DNA from: Cryptomeria japonica
Lineage: Eukaryota; Streptophyta; Pinopsida; Cupressales; Cupressaceae
Assembly: GCF_030272615.1 (NCBI RefSeq)
Contig: NC_081412.1
Location: 346,212,169 to 346,276,168, forward strand
Length of the DNA: 64,000 nucleotides
Reading direction: 5' to 3'
The notes under the pieces were generated by a model. It ran no database searches. It saw only the letters and a program-made list of their open reading frames with translations, and was not told the origin of the DNA. Shown one piece after another: positions 46,541 through 57,211 of this stretch (position 1 is the stretch's first letter; each line of letters starts with the position of its first letter). The position numbers and the translations under genes were made by a program.

Positions 46541-48182
46541 TGTAGCGTCGTAAATTGTACGCACTTGCTAAAGCAATACAATTTCACACCTAGTTTAGCA
46601 CCCGCCTTGGCACATTTTGCATTTTACATTGCATTTCCCCTTTAGCACTTAATTAATCAAATTAATTAGGTCTAAGGTCCTATTTCATCATCTTCCACAT
46701 TATAAAGTTGGGCCCTTTTCATTAAAGTGTGCCCCTTTCATTTTATTCCTCCAATACATCATTTAATCAAAAACCCTAATTAGGTCCTATTTTGAACTTG
46801 GGGGCTTGATTTCGGGGGTCAAAACATCTCGAAATCAGCTGTAACTTCGGGATTCGCTCTAAAATCATCATATCCGACGGCCCTGAAAATTTGGTGAAAA
46901 GTTGTCGGGACCATGGCGCCCAGCGTGCACATGGTCCCAGACATTTTTCTCAAAATTTTAGGAGCCCGATCCAATCATAAAATAAAGCTTAACCCCAAGA
47001 AATTGGCGGGAGATTCAATCTCTAGGTCGGCCAAAAGTTGAAATTAAGACCTAGGGTTTCATATATAAGAGCTCTCTTTCTTCATTTGAAAGGATCCGAA
47101 TTTTGGTTTTCAAGGACCTTCTATGCAGCGAAAGAGCAGATCTTTGAAGACTTCAACAACATTCAACATTCATCCATCAAGCATTCATCAAATTCATTCA
47201 TTCATTTAGGGCTTTGAAGGCATTGAAGAACAATAAGGGATCACCGACTGAAGATTGGCTTGTACCCCTCCCTTGGGGTTGGGTATGGTTTCATGTTGTT
47301 TTCATGTCTTTGCATAAGCTTCATCATATCATTTGTATTCATGCTTTAGATCTCTTTACATATTGATTTGGAGCATTTAAATTATCATTTGCAAGCAATT
47401 AGGGTTTACTTTCTAGGTTGCTCTAGTTTGCTTACTTTCATTTTAGGATCTTGCACACACACAAGGTCTGCACACACAACTTTTACTATACAACTTGGCT
47501 ATTCGTGGAGGTGGAAATCACCGAAGCGGGGGTTTGACTACGGCAAAACCCTATATAGCCGCCCAAACACCTTTTTCAGATATAAGTGCAGATTTCGGGA
47601 TTCAGACGACGCCGCAAGTTGCAGATCCGAAAGAAGCAGACGGAGATGGAACCACACACCAAGTTTTAGAGCAGAAGACCAGAACAGGGGCGTGGGGCAC
47701 CCTGGTCCTGCCAGGACAGGGGCGCTGGGCACCCTGGTCCTCCTGACAGACAGCAGTTTTTAGCATTTTTGACAGCTTTCCAGGTTGCAAAACAGCAGTT
47801 TTCGGAGCAGTTTCAGGGGCAGAATCAGGACAGTGGCGCCCGCGCCCTCGTCCCAAACATTTTCACTCAGATTTTAACACCGGGTACGCATTTACATTCT
47901 TATCTTGTCCTTGTGTTTACAGCTTTCCATTGTTTAATCTCAATTCTACAATCTTGTTACTAGTTCATACTTACACTTTAGGGTTAATAGTTGAACTTGC
48001 ATCATTTTATCTATCATTTGCAACAAAGGAATAGAAATCCTAATAGGTAGCCCGTGGCTCTCTCTTCCACAAAAAGAAGTAGCCAATTGTGTGATACCTC
48101 TAGGCTCTTTCGTATTCCATAAGTGTGTGATTGAAAGTGAGATTAGGGCATGTTTGCTTAGTGTCACTTTTTCCCCCACACA
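46541..48182 (+). mobile_element. Solo LTR, 1642 bp, inserted in Copia-2 unit 2
   Basis: TGTAGCGTCGTAAATTG to CCCCCACACA, flanked by exact CTAGA duplications (46536-46540 and 48183-48187). It has no coding or primer site and so fits a solo LTR left by LTR-LTR recombination. A TATATAAG box lies at 47062-47069. GC-rich hairpins with GGCGC loops occur at 46907-46938, about 47677-47745 and about 47826-47856. Its start and end resemble the LTR at 9132-10324, so it belongs to a related gypsy family. Orientation is taken from the TATA box. Confidence 0.88.
47062..47069 (+). promoter_or_regulatory. TATA box of solo LTR
   Basis: TATATAAG about 520 bp into the LTR, followed by GAGCTCTCTTTC. It sets the likely direction of transcription. 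Confidence 0.5.
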
Positions 48183-48776
48183 CTAGATTTCAAAATGAAC
48201 CTAAGGAAAGTCACATGATGGTTGTGAAAAGGATTTTTGGGTATCTCAAAGGCACATTAGACTATGGATTATGGTATCCCTACAAAGGATATTTCACTTT
48301 GGATGTCTTTACTGATGCATATTGGGCAGGTAATGTGGATGATACCAAAAGCACAAACGGTTTAGATTTTCTACTTGGAGGAAGACTAGTTGCATGGACA
48401 AGCAAGAAACAATCATGTGTTTCTCAATCTACAACTGAAGCTGAGTATGTTGCTGCATCTATGAATTGCACGCAGGCCATATGGATGAGACATGTGCTAG
48501 AAGGATTCAAGATTGATATGTCTAAAACATTGACTATCTATTGTGATAACACAAGTGCAATAAACATTTCTAATAATCCTGCTTCATGCCAAAACCAAGC
48601 ACATAGTGCTAAAGTATCATTTCTTAAGAGAAGGAGTTTAGGAGAAACATGTTAAGATAGAATATGTGAAGAGTAAAGATCAGTTAGCTGATATCTTTAC
48701 TAAACCCTTACCGAAGTCAACCTTTGAGTTTCTTAGAGGTAAATTAGGGGTTAGACCCCTACACCGGAAGAATTGA
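48183..48776 (+). pseudogene. Copia-2 unit 2 RNase H, part after the solo LTR
   Basis: Resumes with FQNEPKESHMMVVKRI and shows TDAYWAGNVDDTK, STTEAEYVAASMN and IYCDNTSAI, then a one-base change near 48582 and the tail DIFTKPLPKS. Removing the solo LTR and one CTAGA would join it to 46540. Apart from that insertion only one or two lesions are seen. Confidence 0.88.
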
Positions 48777-49228
48777 GATGTTGGAGATGCATCAATCATG
48801 TGGATTTCATGTTTATCTTTCACTAAGGATTGATGAAGATGTGGGCTACTCCGTAGGGGGAGCAACTCTGATGCAAGTTTGATAAGATGTTCTGACTTAC
48901 AACTCTGATTTAATATGCTGATACAGTCCTGATTTAGTACTCTAATGCAATCATTTGATCAACATAGATAATGGAAGAGGCAGTAGAAGAATTGAAGAAA
49001 AGTGATGCATTTCAAGCTTTGGCATTGCTGTCAAAGGGGGAGAAGAAAAAGAAGGAAGAAGAAAAGGAATTTATTAGTAAGGGGGAGAAGAACATATCAG
49101 ATATGGAAAAGCCAAAAGGATGAGAACTGGAAGATGATGTGTTACCGGCTAGCCAATTGCAAATGATGATCACTCTAATTATATACCTGGTTGGTGTTTG
49201 TGTTGCCATCAATTCCAAAGGAGGAGAA
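48777..49228 (+). other. Copia-2 unit 2 3' non-coding region and polypurine tract
   Basis: Same layout as in unit 1, with repeated GGGGGAG tracts (about 48856, 49036 and 49082) and a GAAGAAG block. The terminal tract reads AAAGGAGGAGAA (49217-49228), one base changed from unit 1. Confidence 0.8.
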
Positions 49229-50208
49229 TGTTGGCATGATTGGCATAATTGATGAAGATGAGATGATGATGGATGACTGTACCGATAGATGAAAGATGAC
49301 ATGATCAGTTATTTGTGTTGTTATTGATGGCAACCAGGGTCAACTAATGTTTGATGATGTTTATAGATGTTTTTCGATGATTGAATTGTTGGCTAAGTGA
49401 TTTGGTCTACCGGAGCTAGAGTTTGACAGTTTGACAGGGTTTACCGACAAGACTGGGAATTAGGACCTTAACCGGTAAACTAGATAAGTTTTGATGGAAT
49501 CGGGTGATTGGTGATGTTTGGTGACTTGTGGTTTGAAAGATAAACTTTTATGATGGATTTGAGTATGTAACTGGAACCACATCTTATGATGGTTACCGAA
49601 AGGCATGTTTTAAATTTCTAATGAACTTTTGCTAGGGTTTTAGTAGGGTTTAAGGACCGGTGATGAAATCACTCAACAAGTAATGATTCTTGATATGACG
49701 GTGATTGATGGTGAGTCTACATGGAGGAGATAGCACGAAACAACCTGCTAATGTGATTTAAATGTTGTTTTGGTGTGATTCAAGGAAGAATTTCTTGGGA
49801 AACAACAAAACACTTAGTAGAGTGTTTTGAGGTTTTGACTTTGGTACAGATCGGATTTTTTTGTGATGAGTTACGATCAACCAATGGTTGATATAGCATT
49901 GTAAATTGTTGTAATGATCTAGATGAAGATGTGCTATGATCTATATTGTAATTGCAAGATGTAATTAGGGTTTATTGGCCGACCTTATTGAGATGTCTAT
50001 TTAGGATGATACAGTTGATGTTTTATGCGTCAGTGGTATTAGGAGAATGAGTTAAGCCATCCCAGAGAAGATAAAGATATGTCTAAGTGTTGCAGAGTGT
50101 GAAGCATAATTGGATTTGATTTAGGAAGCTGAAAGTGCAAAGTAATAGATCACTTTTCACTGTTGTTCCCTAATAGTTACAACAACTTAAATCCTTTAAC
50201 CGGGTAGG

Positions 50209-51764
50209 TGATGCGGAGCATCATGAAAAACCCTTCAAGAACCCCAAATCAACATGGAGTTTCAATCTCAACACAACATCTTCACTTGTATTAGAGGCAT
50301 AATCTGATCATAATCATTATTCTACAGTCCAAAACCATATTAATATCAACCAACCAATACAATATCAAATCCATCATATCATTTTACAACCCTTTAAACA
50401 TTAATCAAGACCAAAACAATGCATTATGCTGTCCCAGTTAATGACAGCCTGATATACCCGTACTTAGTTATTAATAACTTTTGAACGCAACGACATTTTT
50501 AAGATCGCTTCGGTGAAGCTCTATAAAACTATGTTTATAAAACCATATCACAAATTGAGAATGATCCAACGGTTCATTTCAAAGTTATCATCTCTGCACC
50601 GAGACCAATTTTGACTGTCATAAATCTGGAAAATGTATGTTTGCTGCCTGCTAGGGCATCATATTTCACAACAAATGTTTGCTGCCTGCTAGGGCATCAT
50701 ATTTCACAACAAATACTTAACCAAACTAAAACAATACCATACTCAAATGAAAGCCCTCTGAGTCTACTTTCATAATATTCAAGTCATTACTTTTTCCAAT
50801 GGTTAAATCACAAGATAAGTACAAACCCTTTCCAGCAACTCCATTTAAGACAGTTTAAAACCCGTTTTCACCAAAATCTTCATAACTTCGACAAATAAAA
50901 ACCAAAATGCCTCAAACAAAAGGGAAAAGAAAGATGATTCACATATATTTCCAATAAGTCTATTTAAAGGTCTTAATAATATAATATGAGTTCATACCAT
51001 ACGCTGCAATGTGACTGTTCTCAGGAAGTATTAAATCTGCAATTAACAACTTTCACCAAAACTTCCATATCTTCTTCATTTCTAAACATAATAACTCCAA
51101 ACCAAAAGGAAAAGAAAGGTAATTACCATAACTAACTATCCATTATACATATACAAAGGTTTCCAGGCCATACATGGTCGTATAAGGCTTGGAACCAACA
51201 TAAAAACTGGAAAGCCAACCAAATCAACAATAGTAAAATGCACCAAAATGTATCCAAAATGTTCTCCTTTCTTCTCTATTATTCCAATAATGATTTGGTT
51301 CGACCAATAAAACATATTTATAGACTCTTTGGTAGTTATAAACCATCCAACTACCTTTATGACCCTTCATCTTCCCTTTTACAACTTTATGTGCAATTTT
51401 TGCACTTTTACATTTTTGCAAATGTTGCACTTTTGCAATCTTCTTGCAGCTTTGACACTTTTTCCTAAAGACTCTCCAAATTGTAAAAACCTCATAAACA
51501 TGTCCAAATAATCTATTTAATAAATTTTACATACTTGATAGCCTTCTCATGGCCTTTTATACAATTTTGACCATCTTGACCTATAAGGGCCTATATGGGC
51601 AACTAGGACATAATCAGGACTTGCTTACATTTTTAGGCTTCCAAGTCTTACAAATCATTCCAAATGGATTCAAATACATTATAAATGACCTTCAAATATA
51701 AATTATATTTCAAATGATGAATTTGACCATATATTTTCCTTACGCCATGGGTGCTCCTGCACCA
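50209..51764. mobile_element. Solo LTR, 1556 bp, inserted in LTR-C
   Basis: Begins TGATGCGGAGCATC and ends GCTCCTGCACCA, TG...CA, with exact GTAGG duplications (50204-50208 and 51765-51769). The terminal 17-19 bases form an imperfect inverted repeat (TGATGCGGAGCATCATG against the complement TGGTGCAGGAGCACCCATG), longer than usual for an LTR. It has an internal perfect 38-bp duplication at 50638-50713. No coding frame of note. Orientation is not decided. Confidence 0.82.
50638..50713. repeat. Perfect 38-bp tandem duplication
   Basis: Two identical copies (50638-50675 and 50676-50713) inside the solo LTR, starting TGTTTGCTGCCTGCTAGGGC. Confidence 0.95.
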
Positions 51765-52442
51765 GTAGGTCCTAACATGCCTTTATCATTTAAGTCCCCT
51801 AACAAGGCATCTCTCAAAAATGGTGGTAAATCCTCTCACGAGCTTGATCCTAATAGATCATTAAGATCCTAGCTGGAGTGATAGGTAAATCCCTTAATCA
51901 GGTGACTCCTAATAGTGTCTGCTCCTAGCCGGGTGTATTGTAAGCTCCTAATAGGGCTAAGCTCCTAACAGGGCATACTTCAAAAGAGTACAAATTTTAG
52001 TGGGTACCAACTCCCGCCGTGGTTTTTACCTATTTGGGTTTCCACGCCAAAATTATGGTGTTGATGTGTGGAATTCTTTCTTGTGATGTTCATGTTTTAT
52101 TTCTGATTACCAGTTAAGACAATTTATGTTTGTTTATCAGAGATCTTAAAGTGGTTACCGGTATTGATGGTTAAATGTTTGATGAAGTATTCTGATCAGT
52201 TAATAAGTTGGTAATAGTATTTGTTGATCTAATATTGAGTTGATGTCTAATCTGATTAGTAAGTTTGCATAAGTGGAAATGATTGTCTAGATCTGATAAG
52301 GTAATCTGTTATGAAGAATTGGTTTAAGTATTGAATGTTTTCAGATCTGAGATAAGTCTATTTTGGTATTGAAAGTTTTAGTTTTTGTTAGTACTGATTC
52401 ACCCCCCCTCTCAGTATTAACCGGATCCTCATTGTATTAACA

Positions 52443-53045
52443 AACATTGAACAATTATAACCATACAAAAAATTGAGAACAAAACCGGATCCTTGCAATT
52501 TGTATTATCATCACTGCCAAAAGGTACAAAGATGTATTGCTTTGTTCTATATAAATTATTCTCCAACCCCTTAATCAGTCTTGGTTTCCCCCTTATATAG
52601 AAAATGGGAGAAGCAACAAGGTTCAAACCATTACAAGGCGACCTTTTAGTTTTACCTACCCAAAATGAAAGGTTACACCTTTTCATTAGTTAACATAAAA
52701 TATTTTGAAAAGCATAATTAAGACATTTAGAACGTTTGTGATTTAAAATAAATTTTTTGAAACAAGAAACAAATAACATATGAGAGTAGCCTGTGAATAT
52801 AAGCACAACTCCTTATCTTCATGGTTTGAATAGTAACCCATGACTAATGGGTTTGACAAGGTTCTATCTATAGTTGAGCATACTTCATATCCACTAGCTA
52901 GCACTTCACAACATTAATCATTAGAGGGATTCAAATACTAGCTCTCTCACTGGTACACATCATAGTCACTTGGTCAATTATACCTATGCACCTCTAGAAC
53001 ATTTGTCATGTAGTCTCTCTATCTTTTGTCCATCATGGCACACAT
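52443..53045. other. Right flank of the Copia-2 array with second 74-bp repeat copy; otherwise no gene
   Basis: 52444-52517 repeats 17370-17442. The rest, to 53045, is AT-rich with no frame or motif that I recognise. Confidence 0.7.
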
Positions 53046-56000
53046 TTATGAGATAAACTTTGTATATCCATTATCAAGTGTTATTACCTTTTCTAGAAAG
53101 CTATTGAAACTTTGCACATTAACATCTTTCTCCTCCTGCATATGAGTGGAATCACTTTTCCAGTCATTGAAGTCTCTAAAGTGTTTATCCTTATCCATAA
53201 TTGAAGGAATAGTCCAGTGTTTGAATGTGTGGAAGGAATCAATCTTGGCCTTTATCCTTGGTTCTTCTGTAGAGATATATTTAAGTTCCTCAGTTACATT
53301 TTTTACCATCTTCTCAGTCATTTTATTAGTAGGGGGAGCACTTGGGTCTCTTTGCAACACTTTACATAATGTGATTAAAGTATGATGCACTGGTTGCCAG
53401 CTCTTGGATAGTAGCTCCAATATAGGCTTATGCACCTTGAATACTTCTAGTGCTTTCAACAATGATTCATACCCTATGTATACATTTTCTATCTCATCAA
53501 TGATATACTTCACTGTATGTGTCAATATATTGTCAAACATGCAGAGAGTTTGCTATGACATTCTCTATTGGCTTTCTTCATTTAGTTTCTTTAGTTCTCC
53601 AAGTTCCCTTTCATACTTTTGCTCCTCCTCAACCCATTTTTCAGTATCAATGCTTTTTTCAATTGGCTCTGGCGGTGCATGTTTGTGAATAACAAGTGCC
53701 TTGCTTTGACTAGCTTCTCCACCTGTCAAATGATCCTTCAATTTAACATTTTCAATGTATAGCTTGTTGATTTACTCAATCATGTCAATTTTATTTTTTT
53801 CATATTCAGTTAACTTTTGCTGCATATTTTTGGTAACATCCCTAAGGAAAATGGTAGAGTGCATCGTCATGGTGGCCACCTCCAGTGGGGATGTATCTTT
53901 GAGTGTTTTCAATATAGAAACACCCTCAGTCTCCTCAACCATAGAAACTAGCTTTGGTTTATCCATGGTTTTAAATATCACCCATGCTACTAGAGTTTCT
54001 ATTTTGGGGCTATACCTCATTCCACTTACTCCTTGGTCAAATTCTGCCACTAGCATAGGGTCTTCTTGGTGCACAACTTGATCTAACAAGAACATCTGCT
54101 TCACAATCATCCCTGGAATCATCAACATATTGCTCTTCAATACCATATCTCTAGACTCTTTTGGGGTGACATCTATTTCATCAAATCTTAACTCCTTGTA
54201 AGTCCTTTCTGCAATTTTGTTGTGTTGTGATTCATCAACACCCATCATATTCATTTGATTCTTTTCCTCAAACTCCTTTGTTTTCATATTTATCCAAAAA
54301 TATTTAAATTCAAGTGTCTTAATGAATTCACTATCTTCAATGAATCTTAATCTTTAACTTCTTCTGGCATTGCATCCTCCTCAATCCTAGCATCTTGCCC
54401 ATGTGATTCTTCTTTATTTCTAAGAGGTGATCGACTCCCTCATCATCCTTTAGAGATCTCAACGTATTGACAACTTCATTAGTATCTCCTACACCCTCAG
54501 TATCATCACAAGGCACTAATGGCATAGGGTCATCTCTTCTCTCCTTCTTTGGTGAAGAGGGAACAGGTGAAGATTATTGAACAAAAACAACAGCTGAAGC
54601 ATCAACAAGCACAACCCCTTGGGACATTCTCACATGAAATTTTTCCTTTTGATGTGAGGGTTCATCAATAACTAACTTACCATACAATTTCTCAAAAATT
54701 ATCTATACATACAATTCAATTCTTCTAAGAATATTTGGTTCTTCTGAATAGAACCCGGGAAAGATTGGGTCTTTCTTTCTTTTCTCCTTATCCAAATTTA
54801 CTAAGATATTCCATTTCTATTTTCTTTGAAAAAATTCATCAAACATTTCACAATTTCTAATAACATCTTCATCTAACAACACTTCATAATCATCACCTAG
54901 GCTAGTCAATATTTTTCTTTTTACATGATTGATGTGACCCTCAGGGTCAACAACCTTTTCCTGCTCATTTTCAAAGTATAATTTGTCTTGAAATAATTTT
55001 GTAATTCCTTGAGCATATTTGACCCTATGGAGTATCCTGCACATTTAGCCACATGGGGTAAAAATGTCTCCTTCTTCATTCTCTCAATGACTTCCTTGTC
55101 CATCCACATCATTTGCCACATGAATTCCAAAAAGGCAATCCTGTTAGAAACAAATATTGGCAATTGGTGGGGGGCCTTTTGGCATGCATATACTCTGATC
55201 AAAGTATGATTAGGCATGTAGAACTAGTCACCAAAATTATGAGTATTCCTTGCTTTTGGCTTCTTAGCCAAGGGTCTTATCATTTCCATTATTTGTGGTG
55301 ACAATATATTCACTTCTTGATTGAAAGAACAAAAAATTGACACAACAAAAGCATCATGGAAGGTCTTGTATCACTGTTTGCACATTTCTTATCCCACAAG
55401 TAGCACCACAAATGTAGTGGTACCCTATTTTCCATCTTGTCAGCAGTGCCCAATTTTAACTTGTCTTGCAATACTTGCTTGTTTTGATAAAATATTAAAT
55501 GACACAACAAAGAGTAATGGTGAATATTACAAGGTGCCTTTTTCTCTTTTAAGGCCACAAATCACACATGGATCTTCCTCTCGAGTTCCAAAGCAAAACC
55601 AAACTCCAAGTTAAATTTTGAATCCTCATAGCCATGTACATCATGAAAATTGGTATCTTGTCTTTAGCATCCTCACCCAATATTTGGGATTAATTTTTTT
55701 TTTCTCTGAAAGTAAACTTGGAACTCATCAACAGGGAAAGGCTCATTTGACATAATCTCCACAACATGGTTATTAAAACCCCTTTCTCATCTCTTCTATA
55801 AGTTTTCCTCAATCTATTATAATCTTGCTCAAACTTTAGCAACTCAACTTTAGTGATTTCCTGTTTGTTCAACATGAAGCACTCTACAATGGCTAACATG
55901 ACTACCACTAGAAAAGGGTTTCCATTTGGCATTGTCACTATCCTAGTGACAGGGTGATAGTTTTCAGCTAGCACTTGAATTAGCTCAACATCAAAAAATA

Positions 56001-56277
56001 CATTGGGTACTATCAATTTGGCTAAATCTTGAGTCTAAGGGTTCGAAACTGGAACCTTCCAATCCTTGTTTTTATAAAAGTACAAGAATAGATCTCTGCC
56101 AGCAATTGGAATGAGAGAATCTCTACATCCTTGCATGTTATCACTGAAAACATTTCTAGACCCAATGTCTTGAGATTGTGGCAAAATGTCTAACATAGAT
56201 TTTTGAAGTGGTCTCTTCTTTGGCTCAGGGTTACAAGACTCACCCTTTTGTTTAGAAATTTCTCCTTTTCTCAGCAT
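53046..56277 (-). pseudogene. Broken long reading frame of unknown function
   Basis: A chain of minus-strand open pieces in changing frames: 56277-56035, 56016-55690, 55558-55310, 55217-54921, 55044-54817, 54525-54337, 54287-53772 and 53540-53046. Together they suggest a protein of roughly a thousand residues. Pieces read VFFDVELIQVLAENYHPVTRIV, LEFMWQMMWMDKEVIERMKK and YIGYESLLKALEVFKVHKPILELL. The last two-thirds are rich in Lys, Glu and Met, partly coiled-coil-like. I recognise no domain. It could be an additional frame of an old retroelement or a decayed plant gene. No LTR ends were found around it. Confidence 0.5.
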
Positions 56278-57203
56278 TGTCTTTAATTTATTCTCTAACC
56301 CAGTTCAGCTAACTATCTCTTAAAATGATCTAAAATTCATGGAGTTTTGAGAAGTTTTCATAATTACTTTTTTGAGCTACAAGTATCCCTATGTCTTCTC
56401 TTCGTCGTTGTAGAGCTTTGATCACCAAATTCTTCGAGTGCATAATGAAATTTTCAAGTGGGAGTTATGGTTTTAATGAGGGTATATAATTGTCACCTCA
56501 ACATCAAATCCATGCATGCCGATTTACTTCCACCACTCTTTCCAAAAAAAATCAGCTATAATGTGCTAATGTCATTATCCATTTGTATACCGCTATATCA
56601 CAAGTCTTTCCCTAGAATTTGTCTTGACCACTGTGATATTGTGGTAACAGTCACCACATTACCGCAATACTCTTTTATGTTACACTCGTTCCCTTTGTGG
56701 TAATGCAGTAGTGACAATTTCTTCTTATCACTCTACCGCAATGTTGCTTTCACCCGATTACCAACACCTTTACATCCTTTCTTTCCTACCACCATATTGC
56801 CAAATACTTAATAAGCCATAGCTAGTTACTTGGAGGATGGCAGTGTATTAAATTAACACCTTTTGTTGTTATCACCATCCCATAGCCTCTTGATTATTTT
56901 AGGGTTTAAATCTTGCGATATTGTGGTATACTATATTAACATTTGTTTATCTTATTTCTATCCCACAACCCCCTTGCAATCACATGATATGGTACCTGCG
57001 GTATTGCGATAACCTATGGGAAGGAATGTCTTCGCCAATGAAATGAAATAATTGTAGTCAAAGGAGGAAAAATAGGGATTTTATGAGTTATGGCAATAGG
57101 AAACTTTTAAGGCATAGAGTACTTTCACAGGTGGTTAATGCTTTGGAATGGGAACAAGTAAAATGCAAGCTTGAAAATCATGATTTCTCAAAATTTTTGA
57201 GGG
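56278..57203. other. No gene; scattered ACCGCAAT / ATTGTGGTA words
   Basis: No frame of note. Words such as TACCGCAAT, GATATTGTGGTA and GCGGTATTGCGATA recur in both orientations between about 56590 and 57015. They could form weak hairpins, but no regular period is visible. Confidence 0.45.
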
Positions 57204-57211
57204 GTTCTAAC

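Larger units (their letters stand above)
17460..52442 (+). mobile_element. Copia-2 tandem array: LTR-A, unit 1, LTR-B, unit 2, LTR-C
   Basis: Three direct copies of one LTR of about 1.6 kb alternate with two internal regions of the same family. Each internal region starts with the same primer site and gag start and ends with a purine tract. The middle LTR serves as the 3' LTR of unit 1 and the 5' LTR of unit 2. This shape is what unequal recombination between LTRs of related elements, or end-joining of concatemers, produces. LTR-B is split by a 17.6-kb gypsy element, unit 2 by a solo LTR and LTR-C by another. The array lacks a 5-bp target duplication: the flanks read ACTGA on the left and AACAT on the right. 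Confidence 0.9.
49229..52442 (+). repeat. Copia-2 LTR-C (3' LTR of unit 2), split by a solo LTR
   Basis: Left part 49229-50208, right part 51770-52442, about 1.65 kb without the insertion. The right end TTAACA is followed by the second copy of the 74-bp flank repeat. It carries the extra CTAAGCTCCTAACAGGGC unit shared with LTR-B. Confidence 0.9.

Noticed and set aside
47368-47856. Frames of 83 and 131 codons within the solo LTR
   Set aside because: They come from the GC-rich hairpin block of a solo LTR; two plus-strand and two minus-strand frames overlap there, as expected by chance in GC-rich DNA.
46541-48182. Idea that this insert is a small complete TRIM-type element
   Set aside because: No internal repeat pair or primer site is seen inside. 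One LTR with TATA box and 5-bp duplication explains it.
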